A stretch of 64,000 nt of DNA, from the NCBI RefSeq assembly GCF_024139115.2, contig NC_085141.1:407861612-407925611 (forward strand). Reading direction: 5' to 3'. The notes beneath the pieces were generated by a model. It had not been told where the DNA came from and did no database searches. It saw only the letters and a program-made list of their open reading frames with translations. Below, piece by piece: positions 1-9,700 of this stretch. The DNA is from Armigeres subalbatus (taxonomy: Eukaryota; Arthropoda; Insecta; Diptera; Culicidae). The translations under genes were made by a program, and so were the position numbers. How positions within the stretch are numbered: position 1 is the first letter of the stretch; each line of letters starts with the position of its first letter.

Positions 1-584
1 TAAACAAAATAGCTACAACTTTATTTGCGTAAAGATTAACGCCAGCGTCGGAGGAGTTTTAAGCATCCGAAACCGAACGACTGTGAGTCTTGATTAATTC
101 CAACACGAACATGTGTCACACCTACGATGGTAAGCACGAATAATAAAAAAAACGGAAAAATGACTGCATTGAAAAAATAAAGTCAAGGAAGAAAATCCAC
201 TAAAATCGTTTGACTGTGCGGCCGCGTCAAGTCTATCGGCACCGAACTGAATATTGTTTGTTTGGTCCGTATAAATAAATAAAAACCAAACCGTGCCATG
301 ATGAGTACTATACTGCTCATAAAAATGTGACTGTTGCTCATGCATGATGCCTTGAAAGCGTGTTAATGTCAATTTTATGTGATGTAGTCGCTTAGCTGGG
401 AATGAAGTTGTAGTTGCTTTGCGCTTTGGAATTTGTAAGGTTTTCTTGTAAATTTTAGCAACGTTCTTTGGATTTCCTTTTATATTTATAACGTATTCTA
501 GTCTCCCCCAAAGCATCCAAGCACCTTGGTTTTCCCTGAATTATTGGAAATATCAAATTACAAATAAAAAATGTGTCATAATCA
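1..584. other. Unassigned AT-rich DNA
   Basis: I recognise no gene here. A 140-codon frame is open on the minus strand at 94-516, but its conceptual protein has no domain or motif I know. It may be chance or a transposon scrap. Confidence 0.4.
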
Positions 585-857
585 TAAGCCCTCCTTAACC
601 GTGCGGTAAGACGCGCGGCTACAAAGCAAGACCATGCTGAGGGTGGCTGGGTCGATTCCCGGTGCCGGTCTAGGCAATTTTCGGATTGGAAAGGCATAAA
701 AGTATCATCATGCTAGCTAATATACGAATGCAAAAATCGTAACTTGGCTTAGAAACATCGCAGTTAATAACTGTGGAAGCGCTTTATGGACACTAAGCTG
801 TGAGGCGACTCTGTCCCAGTGTGGGGATATAATGCTAAAAAGAAGAAGAAGAAGGAA
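585..857 (+). mobile_element. tRNA-derived SINE with (AAG)n tail
   Basis: The 5' part resembles a tRNA gene. A box-B-like GGTCGATTCC lies at 650-659, and a GC-rich stretch at 601-622 sits where box A would be. A non-tRNA body follows, with the sequence gtgaggcgactctgtccc around 799-816, and the copy ends in an AAG microsatellite at about 836-856. This layout (tRNA head, unrelated body, simple-repeat tail) is that of SINEs moved by LINE machinery. It resembles abundant Aedes SINEs of the Feilai kind, but I cannot confirm the family. I saw no clear target-site duplication. Confidence 0.75.
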
Positions 858-1264
858 ATTTTGATAATCGGAGAAAACCGTATCCATCAAAACCATAGCT
901 GGAGAGGGTAGTGAAAGACAGTAAAATATTCTCTCCTTAGTCAATGCCTATAATAAGTTTTTACTTTTCAACAAACAAACTTTGTGTCCTTGTGTGCCAA
1001 AATGTCGCAAATGCATTGCCTGTGAGTACTCATAAAAAAATATTACAGAGAACACGTAATAAGTAAAGCTTTTTAAAAAGTAGTGAAAAATGGATTTCAA
1101 CAAGTTCCTGGGCAATAAGCCCCACCTTCAACAAACATGTTTTATAGCCCTTCATTTGTATGTTATCTATTATACGAAGGTGATAATAATAAAAAAAAAA
1201 CCTCAGGTCCGCGACGTTAGGCATAATGTACGTTAGGCATACCCTAGCAGTGGAACTAACCACT
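858..1264. other. Unassigned; short GTTAGGCATA repeat near the right edge
   Basis: No gene is seen. At about 1205-1245 the word GTTAGGCATA appears twice in tandem. An inverted match (TTATGCCTAACGG) occurs at about 2778-2790, just beyond the LINE that follows, so this minisatellite brackets that element in opposite orientations. Confidence 0.4.
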
Positions 1265-2795
1265 CCATTATTTTGGCTATTTAATATGTCACTAGAATCA
1301 GGAAAATTCCCTAATATATGGAAAAACTCATTTCATTCAATCTGAAAAAAAATCAGACATACGTAATTATCGTGGAATAGCCATTATCTCTTGCATTCCA
1401 AAACTTTTTGAGGCCATAGTAAACGAAAAATTATTCAAACAAGTAAAAAACTGAATTACAGACGCACAGCATGGCTTCTTTAAAGGGCGTTCAAGTTCAA
1501 CTAATCTTCTTGAATGCAATGGATAAAGGAAACCATGTAGAAGCTCTTTATACTGACTTCAGTAAAGCATTTGATCGCCTAAATATACCCATGCTTCTAT
1601 TCAAATTGATAAAAAAAAAACTGGAGTTGAGCCGGGACTACTCAAATGGCTTGAATCCTACTTAACTGATCGCCAATTGATTATAAAATTTAACAACAAT
1701 AGATCAAAACCCATTCAAGCCACTTCCGGTGTCCCCCAGGGCTCTCATTTGGGGCCTCTATTATTCATAATAAGTATATATAAACGACATTTCCTTCATT
1801 CTTGACAAACTTAAAGTGTTAATCTATGCAGATGACATGAAGCTCTTTTTGGAAATAGGGAATAAAAATGACCTCAACATATTACAGAACGAAATATGCA
1901 CATTCTACGAATGGTGCAATAAAAGCCTATTGCAACTGAATGAAAAAATGTAACCTTATATCATTCAGCAGAAAAAGAACAGCATCAAATCTCTCAATTA
2001 AATTAGGAAACCAGATTGTAGAAAAATGCGATAGAGTTAGGGATTTACGAATTATCTTAGACTCCAAACTAACGTTCATCGACCACTACAACACAATTAT
2101 TCATAAAGCAAATAATATGATGGGTTTTTTAAAACGTTTCTGCTATAACTTTTATGACCCATACACAATTAAAGCATTATATATTGCTTATGTAAGGTCG
2201 ATACTGGAATATTGCAGCATTGTATGGTCTCCATTTTCAATAACACACGAAGAAAGATTAGAATCAGTACAAAAACAATTCCTATTATTTGCTCTTCGTA
2301 AATTAGGTTGGACAACATTCCTACTTCCATCATATGAGGCACGCTGCAAGCTTATAAACATTCAATCGTTGAAAGAGCGTCGTGAAACTGCAATGGTTTC
2401 ATCTATTAACGATAAAGTTTTGCAGCGTATTGATTCAACAAATATTTTTTCGAAATTAAATTTCTACATACCATGTCGACAACTGCGTCATCGACGTACA
2501 TTTTTAAATTAATCAATTATGCAAAATTCGGGCCTCTCAATCAGATGATGGCCATCTATAATGAACACTGACAAACTTTTGACTTTACAATGTCTCGGCA
2601 GAACCTTAAAAAATATTTTGTCACAATTCAAAACCTACACATCTAAAATTACATTAAATCTCAAAATTAAACACACTATAATACCGTATTTATAGCATTA
2701 AGAAAACAAAGAAAAACATGTATATTTTATATGTACTATAGTCTACGTCGGTTGACGAAATAAACGCCCAACGTGCTTATGCCTAACGGGGTTTT
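1265..2795 (+). mobile_element. Decayed non-LTR retrotransposon (LINE), RT fragment
   Basis: Translated pieces in shifting frames give the palm motifs of a LINE reverse transcriptase. DFSKAFDR is at about 1555-1580 (motif A aspartate), GVPQGSHLGPLLF at about 1727-1765 (motif B) and YADDMKLF at about 1824-1848 (motif C, with both catalytic aspartates). The C-terminal part stays open at 1940-2512 and holds the usual KCN-ISFSR and ILEYCSIVWSP segments. Upstream, 1290-1460 encodes an N-terminal RT stretch with a NYRGIAIISC motif. At least three frameshifts and internal stops separate these pieces, so the copy is dead. The endonuclease and any ORF1 are missing, so it is 5'-truncated. The motifs suit a Jockey/CR1-type LINE, but I cannot fix the clade. 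Confidence 0.85.
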
Positions 2796-2815
2796 CCCAC
2801 AAACCCCTATGTACT

Positions 2816-2975
2816 TGGGGAAGTGTCGTTTGGCTGAAGCCCATTTGGCTGAATGTCACTAGGCCGAACAAACCATTAGGCCGAACCCCATCTGGTCGCA
2901 AGTCATTTGGCCGAATAGGTCATTTAGCCGAACAAGTCATTCTGCCGAATATGTTATTTGGCCACATACGTAATT
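2816..2975. repeat. Minisatellite of ~15-16 bp words (TTGGCCGAA type)
   Basis: About ten degenerate copies of a word close to CATTTGGCCGAA follow each other with spacers of 3-6 bases. The same word recurs in inverted form at both ends of the purine-rich block at 49990-50410. In both places it sits directly beside GAGAAGTGAG-type sequence. Confidence 0.75.
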
Positions 2976-3590
2976 TGACGTCTCACTTCTTACTACTCAA
3001 TCATCATTGCTCACTTCTCACTGCAAAAAAAGAAAAATAATGAAAGAAAATTGAGGCGTCTTACTTCGATTTTCCTACTTTTCACAGTGGGAAATGAATA
3101 GTTAAAGTGAGACGTTTCACTTTCCCACTAATCATTTCTTACTTCTAACTAAGAGAAAAGACGTTTCACTTCTCAATTCCCACTACTCACTTTTCATAGT
3201 TAGAAGTGGAAAATTAAAAAAGATACGTCTCACTCCTCACTTCCCTCACAGAAGTAAGACGTCCAAGTTAGACCTACTACTACGTACCACGTAGTTGAGA
3301 AGTCTCTTTTCTGACATCCTTTTAATAATTTCTCACTTCTCACTGTAAAAGGTGAGACCTATCATTTTGCGAGAAGTGAGAAATGATTAGTGAGAAGTAA
3401 GTAATGGGACATCTCACTTCTCATTTCTCACTTTTCACTTCTCACTGTGAAACAAGAGTAGTGCGAAGTGAGAAGTACGACGTCTCACTACTCACTTCGC
3501 ACTTCTCACTTTTCACAGTGAGAAGTAAGAAGTGAGACATTATTTGCGAGAAGTGAGAAGTGAGAAGTTAGACGTCTTACTTCTCACATC
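2976..3590. repeat. Palindromic GAGAAGTGAG / CTCACTTCTC array
   Basis: The block is made of runs of CACTTCTCACTTCTCAC alternating with the reverse complement GAGAAGTGAGAAGTG. Strand switches happen at words such as CACTGTGA or GACGTC, so many short hairpins of 30-70 bp can form. It ends exactly where the CATTCATT tail of the next LINE starts. A larger relative fills 41220-42775. Confidence 0.8.
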
Positions 3591-5870
3591 CATTCATTCA
3601 TTCATTCATTTCATTTCATTTATTTAGTCAACATATAAACAGATAACACTGAATCAACAATTTGACGCCACAATACACGGTTCGAGGCCGCATCTCTCCA
3701 TCCTCGAATACGCCCCACGCTCGCCAAGTCGTTTTGCACCTGGTCTGCCCATCTCGCTCGCTGCGCTCCACGTCGTCTCGTACCTGCCGGATCGGAAGCA
3801 AACACCATCTTTGCAGGGTTGCTGTCCGGCATTCTTGCAACATGCCCTGCCCATCGTACTCTTCCAGCTTTAGCTACCTTCTTGATACTGAGTTCGCCGT
3901 AGAGCTGGGCGAGCTCATGGTTCATTCTTCACAGCCACACACCGTCTTCTTGCACACCGCCAAAGATGATCCTAAGCACCCATCTCTCGAATACTCCGAG
4001 TTCTTGCAAGTCCTCCTCGAGCATTGTCCATGTTTCATGTCCATTGAGGACAACCGGTCTTATTAACGTCTTGTACATAACACATTTGAATCATTTGTTT
4101 GAGAAACTGCGTTAGTCCATTTAGCACTATTTCGAGAAAACAAACAAAAACTGTTTTTGAACAAAACTTCACCAAATCTTTCAATTTTCGCGATGCAGAT
4201 CAATAGTTTTTGGTAAAACTCAACACCCTAGGGCACTTCCGGTGCAAAAGCTGTAAGCAGTACTCTATAATTGCTCTTCAAAGTGCGTGCACATATGCTG
4301 TTCTCAAACAAACGAAAAAAATTTCATACACTCCTGAACAAAAATGTTTTTTTCGTATTTTTTGCCAGAATACGTGTTTTTGAAAGAGGATTCAGAATAT
4401 ATAAAAATCTCATTTTGGCCAAAAATGTTACATATGCAGTTTCTCAAACAAACGGTTCATTTGGTGCGGTGGCGAATCTTTTTTGACCGCAGTTTCTTCT
4501 GGAGCCCGTAGTAGGCCCGACTTCCACAGATGATGCGCCTTCGCATTTCACGACTAACATTGTTGTCAGCTGTTAGCAAGGATCCGAGGTAGACGAATTC
4601 CTCGACCACCTCGACGGTATCCCCGTGTATCGTAACACTGCTTCCCAGGCGGGCCCTGTCGCGCTCGGTTCCGCCCACAAGCATGTACTTTGTCTTTGAC
4701 GCATTCACCACCAGTCCAACTTTTGTTGCTTCACGTTTCAGGCGGGTGTACAGTTCTGCCACCTTTGTAAATGTTCGGCCGACAATGTCCATGTCATCCG
4801 CGAAACAAATAAATTGACTGGATCTGTTGAAAATCGTACCCGGCTGTTAAACCCGGCTCTCCGCATGACACCTTCTAGCGCAATGTTGAACAACAAGCAC
4901 GAAAGTCCATCACCTTGTCTTAGTCCCCGGCGTGATTCGAACGAACAAGAGTGTTCGCTCGAAATCGTCACACAGTTCTCGTCCATAATTTTCCATAGCT
5001 CTACGCGGTCTATACTGTCGTATGCCGCCTTGAAATCAACGAAAAGATGATGCGTTGGGACCTGGTATTCGCGGCATTTTTGAAGGATTTGCGTACAGTA
5101 AAGATCTGGTCCGTTGTCGAGCGGCCGTCAACGAAGCCGGCTTGATAACTTCCCACGAACTCATTCACTAATGGTGACAGACGACGGAAGATGATCTGGG
5201 ATATCACTTTGTAGGCGGCATTAAGGATGGTGATCGCTCGAAAGTTCTCACACTCCAGTTTGTCGCCTTTCTTGTAGATGGGGCATATAACCCCTTCCTT
5301 CCACTCCTCCGGTAGCTGTTCGTTTTCCCAGATTCTGACTATCAATTTATGCTGGCAAGTGGCTAGCTTTTCCGGGCCCATCTTGATGAGCTCAGCTCCA
5401 TCCTTACCAGCTGCTTTATTGGTCTTTAGCTCTGGGTGGCATCTTTAACTTCCCTCAAGGTGGGGGCTGGTTGGCTTCCATCGTCCGCTGAACTGACGTA
5501 GTCATCTCCTCCGCTGCCTTGACTTTCACTGCCTGTACTCTCAGAGCCATTCAGATGTTCCTCGTAGTGCTGCTTCCACCTTTCGATCACCACACGTTCG
5601 TCCGTCAAGATGCTCCTATCCTTATCGCGGCACATTTCGGCTCGCGGCACGAAGCCTTTGCGGGATGCGTTGAGCTTCTGGTAGAACTTGCGTGTTTCTT
5701 GAGAACGGCACAGCTGTTCCATCTCCTCGCACTCCGCTTCTTCCAGGCGCCGTTTCTTCTCCTGAAAAAGGCGGGTCTGCTGTCTCCGCTTCCGTCTATA
5801 ACGTTCCACGTTCTGCCGGGTACCTTGCTGCAGCGCGACCGCCCGCACTGCGTCCTTCTCCTCCACCGGA
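3591..5870 (-). mobile_element. RTE-like LINE, copy 1 (5'-truncated, broken)
   Basis: The minus strand encodes, from high to low coordinates, a charged linker (5426-5866, ending near a SESQGSGGDD stretch), an RT fragment with LPEEWKEGVICPIYKKGD (5010-5381), the RT core with FESRRGLRQGDGLSCLLFN (4738-4986), then LVVNASKTKYMLVGG (4457-4792) and the tail region RVRWAGHVARM (3620-3925). It aligns along its whole length with the fuller copy at 32583-35945. It ends at the 3' side in a CATTCATT microsatellite and almost no UTR, which suits RTE-type elements. The endonuclease is absent, with homology to copy 2 stopping near 5862. A 54-bp deletion near 4978 and several frameshifts break the RT, and a MITE sits at 4089-4457. 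Confidence 0.88.
4089..4457. mobile_element. 369-bp MITE nested in LINE copy 1
   Basis: Comparison with LINE copy 2 shows a clean insertion. CATTTG is present on both sides (4083-4088 and 4458-4463) and only once at the matching place in copy 2. The inserted DNA has 22-bp terminal inverted repeats with two mismatches, built around GTTTGTTTGAGAAACTGC. No transposase is encoded. A 6-bp duplication does not settle the superfamily. Confidence 0.88.
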
Positions 5871-6137
5871 CCGGACAGTTATGGTTAGGCCAAATATTAG
5901 CCAAACATATTATTTTTCTACTGAAGATTTATTTCTATTTAAAAAATACTGGAAGGGTGTTTTTCGACTGGATAAGATGTACTGTTCGGAGGATGGCTTT
6001 CTCAGTTTGAAGTATCAAAACGATGGTTTATTTACTTGCCCGACGTTTCGGCCGATGGGTTGTGGCCTTTTTCAAGGGTTGTATAGTCTATCGTCTATCG
6101 TAAATTATTGTAAACCACGTTCGATCAGTGGTGGACA
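5871..6137. mobile_element. Possible Penelope-like terminal sequence
   Basis: Around 6030-6082 the sequence reads TTGCCCGACGTTTCGGCC, then GGCC again and TTTTTCAAGG. I know this arrangement from the terminal repeats of Penelope-like retroelements, where it lies near a hammerhead-type motif on the opposite strand (GGCCGAAACGTCGGG). The canonical hammerhead core is not complete here. The rest of the stretch is AT-rich and unrecognised. Confidence 0.4.
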
Positions 6138-6328
6138 GGGTGCTTTTCATGCTTGCTATTTGTAAATTTATGAATAAAATGTTTGAAACTGGGTTTGTTT
6201 GTTAACATACAACAACTGTAACTGCTATTACTGCGAAATAGCAGTTACAGTTGTTGTATGTTAACAAACAAACCCAGTTTTAAACCATTTTTTCAAAAAT
6301 TTACAAATAGCAAGCATGAAAAGCACCC
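6138..6328. repeat. 191-bp near-perfect palindrome (92-bp arms, 7-bp loop)
   Basis: The left arm at 6138-6229 and right arm at 6237-6328 are reverse complements about the single centre 6233, with no length changes. The inner ~45 bp match perfectly and the outer part has only a few substitutions around 6170-6182 and 6284-6296. It could be a small fold-back transposon or a recent inverted duplication. Any transcript would make a long hairpin RNA. Confidence 0.92.
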
Positions 6329-6340
6329 AAAATAAGTCTC

Positions 6341-6572
6341 TAAGGGAACGGTTTGGCACTTCATCCCATAGCTCCTATTTCCATCCCATCAAACAAAGTA
6401 GGAGAAAGAAAGAAAATGAATTTTGTTGGTTTCTTATATTTGTGATTTTTTCACCAGTGAGCACGCGTGTTAGCAAAATGGAGCAACGAGATAAGTGCTG
6501 TATTTCTTTGTTTTGAGATGAGCATGAGATGAATATATGTTCAGTGAGATGGAAAATGGAACAGTTCCCTAA
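6341..6572. mobile_element. MITE with TAAGGGAACGGTT ends
   Basis: The left end (from 6341) reads TAAGGGAACGGTTTGGCAC. The right end, read in reverse complement from 6572, begins TTAGGGAACTGTT. The same left end recurs at the right edge of the window (from 63973), so this is a dispersed family. It has no coding capacity beyond a short open frame. Confidence 0.6.
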
Positions 6573-6597
6573 ATAATTATTCTTTGACTAGGGGATC

Positions 6598-6714
6598 CAG
6601 TGACGTAGCCACGGGGGTGGTTTTGGACATTACCCCCCCCCCAGAGACAAAACTTTTAGAATTCGAAAAAAATGTTCAGAAAACCCCCAGACCAATTTTC
6701 TGGCTACGCCACTG
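6598..6714. mobile_element. 117-bp hAT-like MITE (CAGTGRCGTAGCCA ends)
   Basis: Both ends carry CAGTGRCGTAGCCA, 14 bp with one mismatch. The flanks AGGGGATC and AGGGATC look like an 8-bp target duplication with one base since lost, as expected for hAT elements. Inside are a C run and a T/A-rich middle, with no ORF. Confidence 0.75.
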
Positions 6715-9700
6715 AGGGATCTATACTAAAAAATACGCTAGAACAAAACTATTTTGGTTCTTAGTAATCGAGGATCAAGTCTGCTCACTTTCCCCTACCA
6801 TTTTGAGCGCGCACGCCGAAAGTCAATTATATTTCGCAAGAAGGAGAATTTTTGAATTGTTTCGATGGCTATGCAGCCTAGAGGTTTTAAAGATCGTTTG
6901 ATATTCATTACCTTCATCATGTTATTTCCTTCATCAAGAGTAAAATAAAGAATGCTTTCTTCTTAGGAAGTCTTGACGAATCTCGATCTTTCTAAAACGA
7001 CTAGAATGAATTGTAAACACTCATTCGAACGCTCAATATTTTGACCAACATTCTGAAACTTTGTTCAAACCCTACCTTTTGGATCCAGGATCTGGTTTGT
7101 GAATGTATCTAGGCGAAACCTGCAAATATAGAAAAAAAGAAAATGAAATCATAGGAATGCTCATAAATCAAATTTTTTTGGAAGTAATGTTTAATTAAAT
7201 TCATATGCATAAAATATGTTAATTTTATCTTTTCGGAATGTTATGACTACAGTACACATTTGATTAAAACGTTAGATGTTATTCAATGAATTGATACGAG
7301 ATAACAAAATTGTAACAAACTTGCAAATCAAGAATTATTTGTCATTCGAAACATAATAAAACAAAAATAAATAAAGCCACGATCAAAACGATTAAAACCA
7401 ATTTAATTAACGCCACAGAAATGTCGATACACGCAAGGGGAATCTTCAATTTCCAGCTCCAAATATGTCGAATTCATTACTAATTCATTACATTACTTCA
7501 TTGTAATCTCACATAAGTGTTTTGCTTACGGGTCCACCACCACCTTTTCGGCCCTTCATACAGCAGTGCACTGAAAGCAGTATTGTAATTAAATTCGACT
7601 GTACTGTTAGGTGGAACCGTATGCAGAGCAAGACTCAAGCCGGTATGGTGGACACCTACATGCAAACATATGTACATCTAATTTACATCGCAGCCCAATT
7701 TAATCGTCCTTTCGATAATTAGAATGTTTCACGATATCGACTCGTCGATGCACCTCAACTAAATCTTTGATCGTCAGCCGGCTCACTTGTCACTCATAAT
7801 CATATTCATTACCGCAAGTAGCAGCCTGTGTGTCGAGTGCACGAAGCATGATCACTATGTACGTATGCGAAAGAACAAACCCGAAATCACCCTCCGGGGG
7901 GTCATTGAGTTATTGCAAAACCATGCGCAAAGCCTTGCTCCGTGGTCCCCAAGAAAAAAAAAACCTTGCATATTTTATGAACATTTGCTGCGCTTCTTGC
8001 CATCGTGCATTGCGTTAGCGAACGGGTAATGTTACACAGTGAGGATTTTGAGCATGATGAGAAAAGATGGGATCGGCTCGGCGCGCAATGATGACTGTGT
8101 GCCGTTCGAGGTGAGCATAAACCGGGGAAAATCGCTTATAAAGTGACATAATTTCTGTCAATGAGTTGCTGCCGTACCACTAAATGTATTTATGCTAATA
8201 TAGCATTCTCCAAACGAGAGAAAACGCTACGCGGAGGGCGGCATGTTACTGTATTATTAATATTATGTAAAAAGTCTACTGATCGAATCTCGCCACGACT
8301 GCTGGCTGGCTTGATGAGCGTGTAATTGATTTGTCGATACAAACGAGCGGCAATTCAGATTCAGTTCAAATTTCACGATTTTGAACGTTGATTGCCTGAC
8401 AGACATGTTTTGGTACGAAAAGAAGGGACACCAAATGCATTTCATCTTGAAGCTACTGAAAATACATTTTAAAAATTATCTATGGTCTGTGAAATTCGCC
8501 TTCAGATGTTTGAATGCTTTTGAAATTCCTTTGTCCATTTGACACAAACTATTTTTTTTTGCTTATTTATTATTAAAATTAGGGGAAAAAATCATCTGGC
8601 TCCCGCTATTGTGAATCGATTCTAAATAGAAGTGCACGACATTCTCAATAAATTATCGGATAAAACCATTAGTACCGTAGTAAACGATAGGCTCGCGAAC
8701 AGCCCGGCAAGTTTTATTGTCTCCGAGTTAGAATCTAATAAATAATACTATTAACAATGCTTTAAGGGTTTGTAATTAAGTAGCGCCTCCAGCACGCTTT
8801 TGGTTCTAAACCACGCAAAGGAAATCGTGGGCGTGTTTCGCTTCAATAGGAGACTAGAACTGGCGAAGAAGTTCAACAATAGCTCGCTGGTTTGTGTTAT
8901 TTAGCATCGTAAAATCAAGCTCCAATTTCCCACCGACAACCGAGCGAGCCATGACTGGTTGGACCTTGGCCGGGCCATAGTGAAATCACCCCCTACGGGT
9001 GCTGATTTATTTAATAAATTAATTTTCCGTCAAAGGCAGAATCGGTCGCACGTATTTGCGCCAATCAACTCAGCTCGTTCGAATTGATGCAAAATGGCGA
9101 CTATCGACCCTTCAGCAAAAGTGATCCAATTTAACTTGGCACCCCACAATTAATCACCATAATCTCGCCACGACAGACTGCCCGATCGTCGCGAAAGAAC
9201 CTGCCCTCGACTTTTGCGTAAACTTGCTCTGGACTAATATGGCACCGGGCCAATTACCATCAACCTAAATTTCGATCAGCTCACAGAATATCGAAGAATC
9301 CTCCGTCCGAGACAGTGCGCCACAGTTGACGGTTGCGCCTTCAGGTCTTTGTTCGGCCGGCCGCAAGCATTTAATCCCTGGCGCGGATCGCAAACAATTA
9401 TGAATGGTGGCTTGACAAAACAATCATTTGGGACCCCTCGAGCAAGGTTCTCACACAAGATTTACGAGCTCTCTCGTTGAGCCGTATTCTGCGATGGTAG
9501 CCGACACCACATCAGTCGCATTTCTTGCACCTTCTTTCCTTTTACGGGTACATCACCCCCTCCCAGTTTGGTCGCGGCCGGCGGTCGAGCGGTGGCCTCA
9601 ATGGTAGATCAACTTGAACCGGGCGATTATGCAATGCGCTTGCGCGGACTGAACCTACCCGACGAGATGTGGATTCCCTTTTGTGGAAAGTGCCATGCTT

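Noticed and set aside
94..516. 140-codon minus-strand frame as a host gene
   Set aside because: No recognisable domain and no splice, promoter or conservation evidence in the sequence.
2976..3590. CRISPR-like array
   Set aside because: Repeats are contiguous, variable and palindromic with no unique spacers, and the genome is clearly eukaryotic.
6020..6090. Active hammerhead ribozyme
   Set aside because: The GAAACGTC half is present, but the CTGATGA core is not matched, so I list only a Penelope-like terminal motif.
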